Below, one piece after another: positions 38,919 through 48,540 of a DNA stretch of 55,534 bases. Numbering within the stretch: position 1 is the first letter of the stretch; every line of letters starts with the position of its first letter. The stretch covers positions 1 through 55,534 of IMG/VR virus record IMGVR_UViG_3300031277_000003; one strand, written 5' to 3'. The DNA comes from a virus. The notes beneath the pieces were generated by a model that saw only the letters and a list, made by a program, of their open reading frames with translations, ran no database searches and was not told where the DNA came from. A program made the translations under genes and the position numbers.

Positions 38919-40486
38919 TATATTCCTCTTCCTCCTAATGATCCGGATAACGCTTTACCGTACAATCCACCAAAACGAACCGCACCCGAGGGCGGTGCTC
39001 CTCCGGTATCTATCCAATCCGCACCTATAAAAAATTCTGCGCTTGTTCTTGTATCTCCGTTTATATCGTCGGTAAATGTTCCGGTTAAATCCTCCCCGGC
39101 CTTAAGAGTATCAATTGCATCTCCTCCGGAAGCAATACGGTAATCATTGGCATCATAATTGATAAAATTACTTGTTCCGTCGTGAAAATTGCCTATCAAT
39201 GCATCCGGGCTATCATCTTCTCCATAATTTTTAGCTGTTGTCCCGAAGCCGCCACCGTCGTCAGCATAATCGGCCCCACCGGTATTTCCCTGAGCGAGAT
39301 TGTTTTTAAACGTATATGTACCGAGGCTGTACACGTCATCCTGATAAAAATTATTATAATTTTTAATGCAGGTATTATTACAACAATAAACGGTTTGCCC
39401 ACTTCTAAATCGTGAGAAATGTATTCCTGCGTCTGTACCTCCATCACCGACGCCATATACTATGTTGTTTGTTAACTTAACATTATTATAATAATAATAA
39501 ACTTCGATCCCAAAAACTGAATTACTGTCTCCAGCAATTAACATTCTATTTATTTTTATTTCACCGCCAGCTCCAGATTCATCTATCTGTATCCCTTTAT
39601 TGCCGCCTCCAGCTATATTTAAGGCTATTTTTTCAACGATAACATCAGTAAGATTTGCTCCTGAAGCACCGTCGTCCAAATTGGCAAAACAATCGTTTGT
39701 ACCAAATGCTACTCTGGCTCCATTGCCATAGGCTCCACCATTATGTTCTGCCCCTGTTTTTGCAACTAAATGAAGCGTATTTCCATTACAGTCTACATCG
39801 TATGTAATGTATCCGGTAATTGCAGTTTCCTCATCCAATCCCAATCCGTATAAATCACCTGTCAATTGAGCTGCAAAATCAGCCTCAAATGCAGTCCATG
39901 TAGCATAAGCGGCGGCAGCGCCTATTTCATACGACCCGCTTGCAATAGATGCATGTTTCTGGTCGTTCTCCGTTGATTTCCTATGGAATTCATCTTCATG
40001 TTTTAAAAGGTGAGTAAATGATCCATCAGAAATAATTATCGGCCCACTCTTTCTTGAAAAATCATATATCTGCTCGTATTCTCCGAGAGTTATATAATGT
40101 TTTTCAAGCAATTCAAGTATGTCAATAAAATAATCACGCCGCCTTGCTGGTTTTACATAACCATTCTTTACTTTGTAATCCCACGGGTAATTTCCATAGT
40201 TGTCTGTTGCTACTGTATATTTCCTGAAATCATTTATTACAGGAGTAGACAATTTGAAATTTGTTTCAGTTCTTCCATAATAAGGCACATTTGGGAATTG
40301 TAATAAAAGAGTAGAATAGCCAACACGCCAACCACTATTTAATCCAATAGGGCTTATATCAATTATCATACCATCACGCCATGATGTATAATGACGTGGG
40401 TCATTCAAATCGGGAAAACGGGAACCGAGTTTTACTAGTATCTCGGTTCCGCTGTAATCAAGGTTTCTGCCGAAAAACTTTCTCAA
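38918..40486 (-). CDS. Beta-helix tail spike protein
   Basis: 522 aa. Residues 1-180 look like an attachment domain (SRFPDLNDPRHYTSWRDGMIIDI). Residues about 190-480 show strand turns typical of a right-handed parallel beta helix (LTNNIVYGVGDGGTD, VYCCNNTCIKNYNNF, TFKNNLAQGN). Such spikes bind or degrade surface glycans. Coupled to the next upstream gene (ATGA). Confidence 0.7.
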   Translation of the reverse strand: MRKFFGRNLDYSGTEILVKLGSRFPDLNDPRHYTSWRDGMIIDISPIGLNSGWRVGYSTLLLQFPNVPYYGRTETNFKLSTPVINDFRKYTVATDNYGNYPWDYKVKNGYVKPARRRDYFIDILELLEKHYITLGEYEQIYDFSRKSGPIIISDGSFTHLLKHEDEFHRKSTENDQKHASIASGSYEIGAAAAYATWTAFEADFAAQLTGDLYGLGLDEETAITGYITYDVDCNGNTLHLVAKTGAEHNGGAYGNGARVAFGTNDCFANLDDGASGANLTDVIVEKIALNIAGGGNKGIQIDESGAGGEIKINRMLIAGDSNSVFGIEVYYYYNNVKLTNNIVYGVGDGGTDAGIHFSRFRSGQTVYCCNNTCIKNYNNFYQDDVYSLGTYTFKNNLAQGNTGGADYADDGGGFGTTAKNYGEDDSPDALIGNFHDGTSNFINYDANDYRIASGGDAIDTLKAGEDLTGTFTDDINGDTRTSAEFFIGADWIDTGGAPPSGAVRFGGLYGKALSGSLGGRGI

Positions 40487-40932
40487 AAAGCCTCCGGATT
40501 TGTTATCTCAACGCTTTGCAATCCACTGTCAACATATATGAGATACCATTTAATTTCAATATGATCGGTAACGTAAACCATTGCCCGAACAATGGCAAAC
40601 TGCTGCACGGTATCAATGTTCCGTATCCAGTAGCTTTTCATATCGGGAATGGCTTCGATTTTTGTTATCAAAGCATTATACCCAGATAGATTTTCCTTGA
40701 ATGCCGGAACGTAGCTTGTCAGCACTTCCTCCGATCCTCCGCCCTCGTCGTAAACAACGAAACGGTGTTTTACCGATATCCCGTTTCCATTGTCACGTTC
40801 CAGAACATTGACATCGTATACCGTGTATTTGATTTCAGGAGTTGATTCTCCAGCTACCTCGACAGGTGTGCCGACTTCGGATATATAGCTTAACCCGGCA
40901 AGAGCAGTGATGTATTCTGATTTCGTTGCCAT
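40483..40932 (-). CDS. Structural protein, unknown
   Basis: 149 aa. KSEYITALAGLSYISEVG then a beta-rich core ending VDSGLQSVEITNPEAF. Lies between the connector gene and the spike. No family recognised. Confidence 0.55.
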   Translation of the reverse strand: MATKSEYITALAGLSYISEVGTPVEVAGESTPEIKYTVYDVNVLERDNGNGISVKHRFVVYDEGGGSEEVLTSYVPAFKENLSGYNALITKIEAIPDMKSYWIRNIDTVQQFAIVRAMVYVTDHIEIKWYLIYVDSGLQSVEITNPEAF

Positions 40933-40966
40933 TTAGTATCCTTTCATTTTTGATCTCATTTTAATT

Positions 40967-41563
40967 TTATATGAAACTATCGTGCAATATTTCATTGTAT
41001 AATAAATTCATAACAGTATTGTTATTCCTGTAATCTTGCCCGCTTAATACTTGGCTTTCCCTATTTGCATATAAATTGCCGCATATTAATTTAATTGCAG
41101 ATTTAATCGTACTCGGTATAGCCGCTATAGTCGTCCATCCACATACAAATTGTATGACTATTGGATTTGAAGTATAGGCAGTAAATGAAGGCCAGGCGAC
41201 CGAATAAGGTAATACTATTCGCCCGCATTGGCTCCCATTTGTTTCAACGATATAATCATTGCTAACTGTCATCGTTGTTTGTGTTCCGTCGCTATCGGTA
41301 TATTTCACATGGGTAATACTTTGCAAATTACCGAATGGTATTTTTATGTATCTTTCGGTTGGGAAAGCGTCGATATAGTAATTCCAGGTTTGGATAAATA
41401 GTTTTCTCGATGTAATACTTTCTACATGTTCTCTTCCCGTTCGGATAATATTTACTAAGTCTTCGTTTATGCTATAATCGTCAGCGTCAATTCTTAAATG
41501 TGTTTTTAATTCACTAACGGCTATAGGTTCAGACGTAGGGGCCGTATTTATAACGAGTTGCAT
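40967..41563 (-). CDS. Head-tail connector (gp6-like)
   Basis: 198 aa. EPIAVSELKTHLRIDADDYSINEDLVNIIRTGREHVESITSRKLFIQTW is the classic start of the phage gp6-like connector family. A helical C-terminus (IKSAIKLICGNLYANRES) agrees. Forms the ring below the portal. Confidence 0.9.
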   Translation of the reverse strand: MQLVINTAPTSEPIAVSELKTHLRIDADDYSINEDLVNIIRTGREHVESITSRKLFIQTWNYYIDAFPTERYIKIPFGNLQSITHVKYTDSDGTQTTMTVSNDYIVETNGSQCGRIVLPYSVAWPSFTAYTSNPIVIQFVCGWTTIAAIPSTIKSAIKLICGNLYANRESQVLSGQDYRNNNTVMNLLYNEILHDSFI

Positions 41564-41913
41564 TACTCTATATACCCCTGAACGATAACTGTAACATTTC
41601 CAGCCCCAGACGCATCAGCCGTCAATGCGGTTGCAGCAGTTACCTTTATCGGGCGTGTAAATACCAACTCTAATGAAGAATTAGCCGCTCCGTAGAGCGG
41701 CCCGATCAATACCGTATCGACGCCATCTGACGATTCCCCCTCGCCAATAGTAACTGTTATTGCGGCACCAAAAGATACCGCAATGCGCTCAATATATATT
41801 GATTGTCCCGCAACGGCAGCGACTAGCGTCTCACAACCTGATAAATCGGCACTATTGCCATTAGCTACAAACCCACGCTCTGCAACGTTGTTAGTTACAA
41901 GTGTTATAGCCAT
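41563..41913 (-). CDS. Small decoration-like protein
   Basis: 116 aa. Beta-rich, Ala/Val/Thr-rich (LVAAVAGQSIYIERIAVSFGAAITVTIGEGES), the composition of capsid decoration or head-fibre proteins. One-base overlaps with both neighbours. Confidence 0.55.
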   Translation of the reverse strand: MAITLVTNNVAERGFVANGNSADLSGCETLVAAVAGQSIYIERIAVSFGAAITVTIGEGESSDGVDTVLIGPLYGAANSSLELVFTRPIKVTAATALTADASGAGNVTVIVQGYIE

Positions 41914-42656
41914 TATGACCTACTTTGAAAGACTTTGACGTAATCAATATAAATCGTACCGATACCGGTATTATTTGACGATACAGCCTTGCTTACATTA
42001 ATATATGGCTGTACCTTTGCTTCTGATGCACTTAACGTGGTAGACATATCAGACGTACCAACGAGAGTTTCATCAACATAAAACTTTACCGCTGCTGTAT
42101 TGGTACAATCAATCCGGTAAATATTATATGTATCTGCAACCAGTATAGTACTTGCGCTGTTGTCATTGTCGTCGGTATCGCCATTGTCTGTTTCCCACAG
42201 GAGTGCTGTCTGAGCCGCACTTTCGACTTTGAACCATACGTTTGTGGCAATGTTATCTAAAACAGCATTATGTGCGCTTGCAAGTCCGATAACAGCCTGG
42301 ACATCTTCGGTTCCCGTTGTCGGCAACACATGAAAAGTCAGCCTTGCTTCGAAGATAAGCCCCTGCGCCATACTCAGACAAAGATTATCTCCAAAATGTA
42401 ACGCGGCAATCTCTGCATTATCGTCAGAATCAAGGGTCAATTGCAAGACACCATTTATTTCACTGGCAACCAGTGCAATGGCTGTATTGAGATTTGTCTC
42501 GGTCGTTCCCCAGAAGGTTGTATTATACGCCTCTCCGAGAAAGTCATCATTGACAACAACCGGATACATCGGGAGCAGTGTTTCGCCGTTTGACCCATCG
42601 TAGAAAACCTGGCGACCGTGCGCGAACTTCGAATAATTACATTTTACGATACTCAC
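41913..42656 (-). CDS. Lectin-like structural protein
   Basis: 247 aa. The central 170 residues (LIFEARLTFHVLPTTGTEDVQAVIGLASAHN, NIYRIDCTNTAAVKFYVDETLV) look like a concanavalin-type jelly roll. Possibly a capsid-surface carbohydrate-binding protein. Confidence 0.6.
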   Translation of the reverse strand: MSIVKCNYSKFAHGRQVFYDGSNGETLLPMYPVVVNDDFLGEAYNTTFWGTTETNLNTAIALVASEINGVLQLTLDSDDNAEIAALHFGDNLCLSMAQGLIFEARLTFHVLPTTGTEDVQAVIGLASAHNAVLDNIATNVWFKVESAAQTALLWETDNGDTDDNDNSASTILVADTYNIYRIDCTNTAAVKFYVDETLVGTSDMSTTLSASEAKVQPYINVSKAVSSNNTGIGTIYIDYVKVFQSRS

Positions 42657-42692
42657 AATAAACCCCTTTCACTCATATAGAGCACTGACGTT

Positions 42693-42830
42693 TTAGTCAG
42701 CGAAATTAGTTTTTTCCTTTTTCGGTTTTACCGGATCTGATTTTTTTGCTTTTCCTGCCTCTTCACATATGACTTGACGAGCAATTTCTTTTATTTGCTC
42801 TATCTCATCAGATTTAAATTTTCGTGCCAT
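42693..42830 (-). CDS. Very small Lys-rich protein
   Basis: 45 aa (MARKFKSDEIEQIKEIARQ...) after AAAGGATAAAAA. One helix plus a Lys/Pro-rich tail (KKSDPVKPKKEK). Fills the gap between two structural genes on the same strand. Confidence 0.5.
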   Translation of the reverse strand: MARKFKSDEIEQIKEIARQVICEEAGKAKKSDPVKPKKEKTNFAD

Positions 42831-42883
42831 TTTTTATCCTTTGTTATGGCGACAGGAATTACCCTGCCGCCTTCATTAAAATG

Positions 42884-43384
42884 TTAGGTTAGTTGGGTTG
42901 CCGTAAGCTCCTGGTACCGCAGATTGATCAGTTTTGCCGTAATTGAGCCATCGACCGCATCACTTTGCGTCTCGGTGGCTTTCAGACGAACGTAACTGTT
43001 GCCATACGTGCTATTAACCGCTGCAGCGGCAACGGTAGCGGCATCCACCTCGATAAGAACAATGCGATTAGCCGTCCCAACCGAAAGCCCTGTCGATGCA
43101 CATGCCGTAACCGCACCCTGCGTGTCTCCGGAGCTCACGACCTTATACCTGAATGCAATAGCCGTCGTATTGCTCGGAGTGGCGTTGTCGCATGCTTCGA
43201 TTGTTATCGTCGCTGCACCTGAACCTGCATTGGCATTTGTGAGAACTTCGAAAACAACACCGTCAGCATTTTTCAGATTGATAACATCTGTTGCCGGATC
43301 TCCGCTGAAAATATCTTCATTGGCCGCAACGAAAGACGAATTCCCGCAATGTACGGGGTGAATCGATTCAAGAATTGACTTCAT
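42884..43384 (-). CDS. Head protein, probable decoration
   Basis: 166 aa directly upstream of, and transcribed after, the capsid gene. Ala/Val/Thr-rich beta pattern (VVFEVLTNANAGSGAATITIEACDNA). Typical of a capsid-stabilising protein. Confidence 0.6.
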   Translation of the reverse strand: MKSILESIHPVHCGNSSFVAANEDIFSGDPATDVINLKNADGVVFEVLTNANAGSGAATITIEACDNATPSNTTAIAFRYKVVSSGDTQGAVTACASTGLSVGTANRIVLIEVDAATVAAAAVNSTYGNSYVRLKATETQSDAVDGSITAKLINLRYQELTATQLT

Positions 43385-43436
43385 TTTTCTTCTCCTTTTT
43401 TAGTTATTTGGCCCTGTTTCCAGGGCCATTGATTAA

Positions 43437-44744
43437 TTATTCCCGTGTATCCAGAACGATGAAATGCGACTGCGTATTGCTGCCTTTGTACGGGGTAAGC
43501 GCAGAAGCACGCCAAGGCTGTCCATCCATACGGAGGACAAACCGAAGAACGCTTTCATCATAAACGAACCGAACATGGATACTCATATCCTGTTTCAGCC
43601 CGCCCTTCTCCGCCATCAGATAACCGTCTCGAAAGTTGGCAAGGATAATATCACCCTGCGTTCCAAGGGTCGCACATTGCTCGATTGCATAGGCCGGAAG
43701 CCCCATGATACGACCGTAAGGGCTGACACTGAGGCCACCCGGAGGCATGTAAATGGGCGTTCCACCGGTACCGACAGCCGTGCTCATCAAGAACAACTGA
43801 GGCTCGATATCCTGATTGTAGTACCAAGCGTAGTTGGCAGTCTGCGCGGCGAACCGACGTGCGTACATATTCACGATATTTTCCGCCACTATTGTCGCTG
43901 CCGCCTGGCCGGTTTCTGCACCAACCGAGACAAGGCAGCCAGCGTTCATAATACCAAGTGCCATCCCGGCTCCAGAGCCATTGATGATATCATCCTGAAC
44001 CTGGAAATTGAAGGCAGACTGGAAGGCCGAACTCACGCGGGTTTCCATTGCCGGGGCATCCATCATCAGCTCATCGGTAAGATAACAAAGGCCTATAAGC
44101 TTTTTGAGTGAAAGCTCGACTTTGCGGAACTTCGGTTTGCTTGCAGTCTTTTCCCCGGCCTCTTCGTCATGATAAACGACAATCCCGCCGGCGGTGCTCG
44201 AAGCTCTCGATGTTTCATCGAATCCGTTCACCTTGATGCTATTTGAGTTGCCGGAAATAGGCAGCTTTTCGCACTGCCCGGCAATAAGGCCGTTACCGAA
44301 CAGGTCTTCGTAAAGTTTCGTAGTGAAATCTGACTGGACCAGAAATCCGCCCTCGGAGCCGACTGTCTCATTGAGTCCGGATGCGGCGTTATGAAGCCTC
44401 GGGTCAACATGACCGTTGGGTTTCCCGGCGTTGATAATCGCTCCAAGTTGTTCGCCAAGGCTATTGAATTTGTCGCGGTTTTTGTCGTTTTTGACTTCAA
44501 TTCTGGAGTCTTTCGGAACCGTCAGGGCATCACCGGGCTTTTCGAGTGCATCGGCAATGCGAAGTTCACGCTCACGGACCTTGATTTCGTCCTGTATCTC
44601 TTCGACCTTATCAAGCAATTCGGTTTTGAGATTTTTTTCAGCTTCTAAAAGACCGCGATTTTCCAACGTTGCCTTTGCATCGATATCGGCCGACGCTTTC
44701 ATCAACTGTTTCAACTCATCTTTGAGCTGGGTAATGGTTTTCAT
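43437..44744 (-). CDS. Major capsid protein, HK97 fold
   Basis: 435 aa. Residues 1-75 are a coiled-coil delta/scaffold domain (LKDELKQLMKASADIDAK...KVEEIQDEIKVRERE), expected to be cleaved by the prohead protease. The rest has NETVGSEGGFLVQSDFTTKLYEDLF, KLIGLCYLTDELMMDA and GRIMGLPAYAIEQC, all blocks of the HK97 capsid family. Overlaps the protease gene by 4 nt. Confidence 0.95.
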   Translation of the reverse strand: MKTITQLKDELKQLMKASADIDAKATLENRGLLEAEKNLKTELLDKVEEIQDEIKVRERELRIADALEKPGDALTVPKDSRIEVKNDKNRDKFNSLGEQLGAIINAGKPNGHVDPRLHNAASGLNETVGSEGGFLVQSDFTTKLYEDLFGNGLIAGQCEKLPISGNSNSIKVNGFDETSRASSTAGGIVVYHDEEAGEKTASKPKFRKVELSLKKLIGLCYLTDELMMDAPAMETRVSSAFQSAFNFQVQDDIINGSGAGMALGIMNAGCLVSVGAETGQAAATIVAENIVNMYARRFAAQTANYAWYYNQDIEPQLFLMSTAVGTGGTPIYMPPGGLSVSPYGRIMGLPAYAIEQCATLGTQGDIILANFRDGYLMAEKGGLKQDMSIHVRFVYDESVLRFVLRMDGQPWRASALTPYKGSNTQSHFIVLDTRE

Positions 44745-45727
44745 ACTGCTTTCTCCTTTTGAGTTATTGATTTTGTTTTTTCCAACAATTCGACAACCGG
44801 GTCAACCAATTTTTTGGCCTCTTCAATATGGTCAACCGTGTCGCCCTCTTCACCTTGTGGCTTTTCACCAGCATCTCGCTGATCGGCACCGGTATCTTTT
44901 TGTGCATCTCGCACATCGGGATTATCGGGTTCGCTCCGGGCATCTCGCTCGTTACGAAAAACCTTTGCCACTATATCCTTGGCCTGATTCCGGGAATACC
45001 CTACATCTCGCAGGTTTTTCTCCAAATCACGCTCGTTAAGATCCTTTTTGTTATCGGTAGTTGCTTTATTTCGTATTTTCAGCCTGTCGGGTACGTTGTT
45101 ATATACCGATAGATCGTATTTTCCTTCAACAGGTTCACCGTCATACACTCGATCAACAAGGCCGATATCCAAAGCTTCTTGTGCGGTAAACCACGTTTCT
45201 TTATCCATATAATCAAGAAACTCGGAAGCTTCTTTACCGGTCTTTTTAGCGTAATCGTTCGCTATAGATTGATTTATTTTTTCATGAAGCGATATTTCTT
45301 TGTTTATACTTTCAACAAGTTCCTGCATTGACTTTATATTGAAATATCCCAACACGTCAAGAATACTTAATGCGTTATGTATCATTAAAAACCCGCCATC
45401 AACAATTTCGATTTCATCGGCGCCCATAACAAGAAACGATGCGGCAGAAGCAGCAAGGCCATCGATATGTGCGATCACCTTTGACTTATGCTGCATTATA
45501 GCGGTTTTCATCGCCCGCGCCGTGAAAATATCACCACCCCCGGAATCGACACGAAGATGGATAGTTTTAGCCTTTATCTCATTAAATTCTTTAATGAAAT
45601 CCGTTTGGTCAATTCCAAACCAGCCGCCTATATCACCGTAAAGGTAAATCGTAGCCTCATCGTCTTTGTTCTGAATATCTATCTTGTTTTCCATCCGGCG
45701 TGATGCCATTTTCCGCATTGTAATCAT
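44741..45727 (-). CDS. Prohead protease, ClpP type
   Basis: 328 aa from the ATG 8 nt after AAGGA; a TTG two codons earlier is less likely. IHLRVDSGGGDIFTARAM, DGLAASAAS with Ser94 as nucleophile, and FLMIHNA with His117 give the ClpP (S14) active site. The C-terminal 120 residues are charged and helical, a probable scaffolding domain. Cleaves the capsid delta domain during head maturation. Confidence 0.93.
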   Translation of the reverse strand: MITMRKMASRRMENKIDIQNKDDEATIYLYGDIGGWFGIDQTDFIKEFNEIKAKTIHLRVDSGGGDIFTARAMKTAIMQHKSKVIAHIDGLAASAASFLVMGADEIEIVDGGFLMIHNALSILDVLGYFNIKSMQELVESINKEISLHEKINQSIANDYAKKTGKEASEFLDYMDKETWFTAQEALDIGLVDRVYDGEPVEGKYDLSVYNNVPDRLKIRNKATTDNKKDLNERDLEKNLRDVGYSRNQAKDIVAKVFRNERDARSEPDNPDVRDAQKDTGADQRDAGEKPQGEEGDTVDHIEEAKKLVDPVVELLEKTKSITQKEKAV

Positions 45728-45742
45728 TTGCAAAATCCTTTT

Positions 45743-47065
45743 TTAAGTTGCAAAAAGTTTCATTTTTTTAACAAATGTATTGTCAGGTTCACCCTCATCA
45801 GGATTGTTTTCATCCGGTTTAGGAGCTGAACCGTTTTGGTTTTTGCTCAAATATTCAGAGAACTTACTCAACGGTATATTGCCGGTAGGCGCCCAAAGTT
45901 CATCGGCAAGAGGATCATCACTTGGGTTCATATCCTCTTTTTCTCGGGCTTCGTTCGGCGTCATTATGGTACTGCCGATCATTAATTTGTAAAATTCCGC
46001 CCGTTCTTTTGAATTTGCCCGTAAAAGTCCCTCTAAAACGTGCTTGAAATACATCCCGGCTTCATATTGGCGTTTGCTTAATAGTTGCACATCGTATATC
46101 TGCTCAAGATGTATCGCCCACGGCAGAATCGTATCGATCACATACGAAGCGTTTTCCGCTTCGATATTATTGAACGATGATTTTGTCATGTCTTTTAGTT
46201 TATGCGGAGGGATGTTAAACCATCGGGCAATATCCGTGATATGGTGCTGTTTTGATTCCAAAAACTGCGAATCTTCAGGAGAAAAACCGATTTTTTCTAT
46301 CTTCATTGCCTCTTCGAGAAGCATTAATTTATGGGAATTGCCTAACCCGCTGTAAGTTTCGGTCAATGCACGCCTCATGTTATCATGTGCTTGTGCCGAC
46401 ATTGCCGGGCCAGGGTGCGACACTATTACCCCGGGGTGCGTTCCTTTTCCAAAGAAATTGGATGAGAACGTTTCCATTGCCATACCCCACCCGATATTTT
46501 TCCGAGCCATGGTAATGGGGGAATATCCGACAAGTCCGTCAAAGCCAAACCCGGCAATATGGAGTACTTTGTCACGTTTTAGGGTAATTTCGTCACTATC
46601 AACCCTGACATTATAAACAAGTTCCTTGTTTTCAAGCTTCGGAGTGACCCGGTTCGGCGTGATCGGCCATAGCTCAACGATGTCCCCGGTTCCATTCGTA
46701 ACCTTTTCAGCATACCCGTTGCCCCAAGTAAGGACATGGGACATAATGCATTCACGGCCTATTTTCGCCGTCATGAACGGGTTAAATTGAGTATGCATCA
46801 CCCGGTAAAGGCTATTTTCAGTCGCGTATCGCGTTTTTCTGCCCTTATGTTGCCGTAAATGGAGCGGGAGACTGCCGCAAGTCGATGAAATCTGGTAAAC
46901 AGCGTTCCAAACGGCGCTGTATGTCAGCGCATTGTACTCATTTACGTTTTCGCCGGAAGGGGTTTGAGATCCGTAGACGTTCCAAAATGCTGAACTCCAT
47001 GCCTTCGGATCATTCAAGGCAAGATCGTTTTTGAAGAACTTTTTAAGATTTCCGAAAAATCCCAT
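45743..47065 (-). CDS. Portal protein, HK97 type
   Basis: 440 aa. EYNALTYSAVWNAVYQISSTCGSLPLHLRQ, WGNGYAEKVTNGTGDIVELWPITPNRV, and ITDIARWFNIPPHKLKDMTKSSFNNIEAENASYVIDTILPWA are portal family blocks. Ends in a Pro/Asp/Glu-rich tail. Dodecameric DNA gate at one capsid vertex. Confidence 0.95.
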   Translation of the reverse strand: MGFFGNLKKFFKNDLALNDPKAWSSAFWNVYGSQTPSGENVNEYNALTYSAVWNAVYQISSTCGSLPLHLRQHKGRKTRYATENSLYRVMHTQFNPFMTAKIGRECIMSHVLTWGNGYAEKVTNGTGDIVELWPITPNRVTPKLENKELVYNVRVDSDEITLKRDKVLHIAGFGFDGLVGYSPITMARKNIGWGMAMETFSSNFFGKGTHPGVIVSHPGPAMSAQAHDNMRRALTETYSGLGNSHKLMLLEEAMKIEKIGFSPEDSQFLESKQHHITDIARWFNIPPHKLKDMTKSSFNNIEAENASYVIDTILPWAIHLEQIYDVQLLSKRQYEAGMYFKHVLEGLLRANSKERAEFYKLMIGSTIMTPNEAREKEDMNPSDDPLADELWAPTGNIPLSKFSEYLSKNQNGSAPKPDENNPDEGEPDNTFVKKMKLFAT

Positions 47066-47088
47066 TAAGTACGCTCAATGGTTAAATT

Positions 47089-47108
47089 TGACCTTAAGCG
47101 GTCAATTC
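47089..47108 (-). promoter_or_regulatory. Inverted repeat upstream of portal gene
   Basis: TTGACC-N6-GGTCAA within the 140-nt leader of the structural operon, about 25 nt before the portal start. Candidate operator. Confidence 0.4.
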
Positions 47109-47148
47109 AACCTTAAACATACTTAAAAGTGTATAGAAATACGATGTT

Positions 47149-47170
47149 TTTTATACAGAAGTGTATAAAA
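47149..47170 (-). promoter_or_regulatory. Palindromic operator candidate
   Basis: TTTTATACA-N4-TGTATAAAA, perfect 9-bp arms. A related half site AAGTGTATA occurs 32 bp away at 47127-47135. It lies between the secreted-protein gene and the structural operon, near the HTH gene, so it may bind that regulator. Confidence 0.5.
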
Positions 47171-47207
47171 ACTGTGAAATATTAGGAAAATTTAGGAAAT
47201 TGATAGC

Positions 47208-47747
47208 TTATTGAGTAGCAAACGACCATGGAATTACCGGTAGAATACAGAGCAAAAATGGAATCGGCATAGCTTCACGTTTTATAATTGCACACGATAC
47301 CATGCCTGCAACACCGATGCCACCGATCGCAATTTGAACAATTCCGAGCCGTTTTCGCCCTGATTTAATCTGACAATATCCGGGTATCAACCCAAAAGCT
47401 GATTTTTTCTGCTGTTTAAACTCCGATGGGATATTGGTTGTGCGCCTCATCCCTGTGTTATCCAAATCGGCAATAATCATTTTATCGGTATACCCAGCAT
47501 GGCGATATTTGAACCAGCGTTCGCGTGAAATACCTATACTATCCCACGGGCATGAGTAATATTCGGTAATCCCGATTCCATTACCTATCAACAACCTGAT
47601 CGAATCTTCAGGCATACCATTTTTTTGAGCAATGGCATACTCCTTTGATGTAATCCCGAGCTTTTCCCACGGTTTAATGCTTTGTGTAAAATAATCTTGA
47701 GAGAAACAACAGGAAATCATAGCGAAAAGGATCAAGACTGACTTCAT
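47208..47747 (-). CDS. Secreted/membrane protein, moron-like
   Basis: 179 aa. Signal peptide at 1-16 (KSVLILFAMISCCFSQD). Then two or three units of a repeat of the form W-x-x-(L/I)GI(T/S)-x(3-8)-A/G-x-x-(G) around 26-95, and two hydrophobic segments near the C-terminus (about 133-152 and 160-178). It does not look virion-related. Sitting between regulator and portal genes, it may alter the infected cell surface (for example superinfection exclusion); that is inference. Start overlaps the HTH gene stop. Confidence 0.6.
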   Translation of the reverse strand: MKSVLILFAMISCCFSQDYFTQSIKPWEKLGITSKEYAIAQKNGMPEDSIRLLIGNGIGITEYYSCPWDSIGISRERWFKYRHAGYTDKMIIADLDNTGMRRTTNIPSEFKQQKKSAFGLIPGYCQIKSGRKRLGIVQIAIGGIGVAGMVSCAIIKREAMPIPFLLCILPVIPWSFATQ

Positions 47748-47920
47748 TTTTTACCTTTCAATATCTCCTCGATTTTCTTCTCGTACTTCTCCGGGATATC
47801 AACGAAATCATTCAACCACTGGTTAAGGTATGCGTAAGATACTCCGATCATTCTGGAAAGGTCTTTCCTACTGATACCGGATTCTTCAATTCTTTTTTTC
47901 AGTTTTTTCATTTTACACAT
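47744..47920 (-). CDS. Small HTH (Cro/XRE-like) protein
   Basis: 58 aa after AAAAAGGACTTACA. KKRIEESGISRKDLSRMIGVSYAYLNQWLND is a clear helix-turn-helix of the Cro/XRE type, followed by a short helical tail. Coupled by ATGA to the secreted-protein gene. Probable transcription regulator; operators nearby at 47149 and 47089 are candidates. Confidence 0.75.
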   Translation of the reverse strand: MCKMKKLKKRIEESGISRKDLSRMIGVSYAYLNQWLNDFVDIPEKYEKKIEEILKGKK

Positions 47921-47949
47921 TGTAAGTCCTTTTTTATAAAAATAATAGC

Positions 47950-48009
47950 TTGTCCTGTCTTGTCTCGTCTCGTCCAGTTCTGTCTAGTCATGTCATGTCT
48001 AGTCACGTT
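47950..48009 (-). repeat. Degenerate pentamer array A (12 x NNGTC)
   Basis: Twelve consecutive 5-bp units ending GTC (two end GTT) with two variable bases each. It abuts the stop codon of the 168-aa gene. Reads as (GACNN)n in the mRNA. Confidence 0.95.
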
Positions 48010-48516
48010 TTATTTAAACAATTTAGTTAAATCCTCCAGTTTTGGCAACTCAGCTTTTCCTGATTCGAGGATATTGTCATGTGCTCTTTGAGTGCTGAAA
48101 AGGTGAATCGCTGAAAATTGAGCGGTTGCCGTAACGTGCTGTTTCTGCATCTCCGGTGTGAGTTCGGGAAGCTTAACGGTGTACAGCTTTCTTTTTGCCC
48201 GGTATGCCCGGCGTCTGATTGAATCAGTATCGCGGGAAGAATTCAATACAACCTCGTCGCCGTTCATGCACCTGATCTTGTGTTCCTTATACTGGCGTTC
48301 CCATACTACGCCGTGATTGTTGATGCAGTACCGGATTGCACTCAACAGTTTTCCGTAATGCGGAGTACCGACGGCAACTGAAAAACCGCATTTGATATTG
48401 AGTTGTTCATCAGTGAATTCGTTCCCCGGTTTTCCATTTTTCAGCGCGTCGATAAGCGCCGATGTGATTGGGTGCCGGTTCGATATGTGGTTAACTTCTT
48501 TGGTTTTTTCAAACAT
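48010..48516 (-). CDS. Phage protein between pentamer arrays
   Basis: 168 aa. RHPITSALIDALKNGKPGNEFTDEQL and FSVAVGTPHYGKLLSAIRYCINNHGVVWERQ resemble phage proteins of unknown function often paired with the next upstream gene. Array B lies in its 5' leader and array A touches its stop codon. Confidence 0.65.
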   Translation of the reverse strand: MFEKTKEVNHISNRHPITSALIDALKNGKPGNEFTDEQLNIKCGFSVAVGTPHYGKLLSAIRYCINNHGVVWERQYKEHKIRCMNGDEVVLNSSRDTDSIRRRAYRAKRKLYTVKLPELTPEMQKQHVTATAQFSAIHLFSTQRAHDNILESGKAELPKLEDLTKLFK

Positions 48517-48540
48517 TTTGTTGTCCTTTGGTTAAAAATG

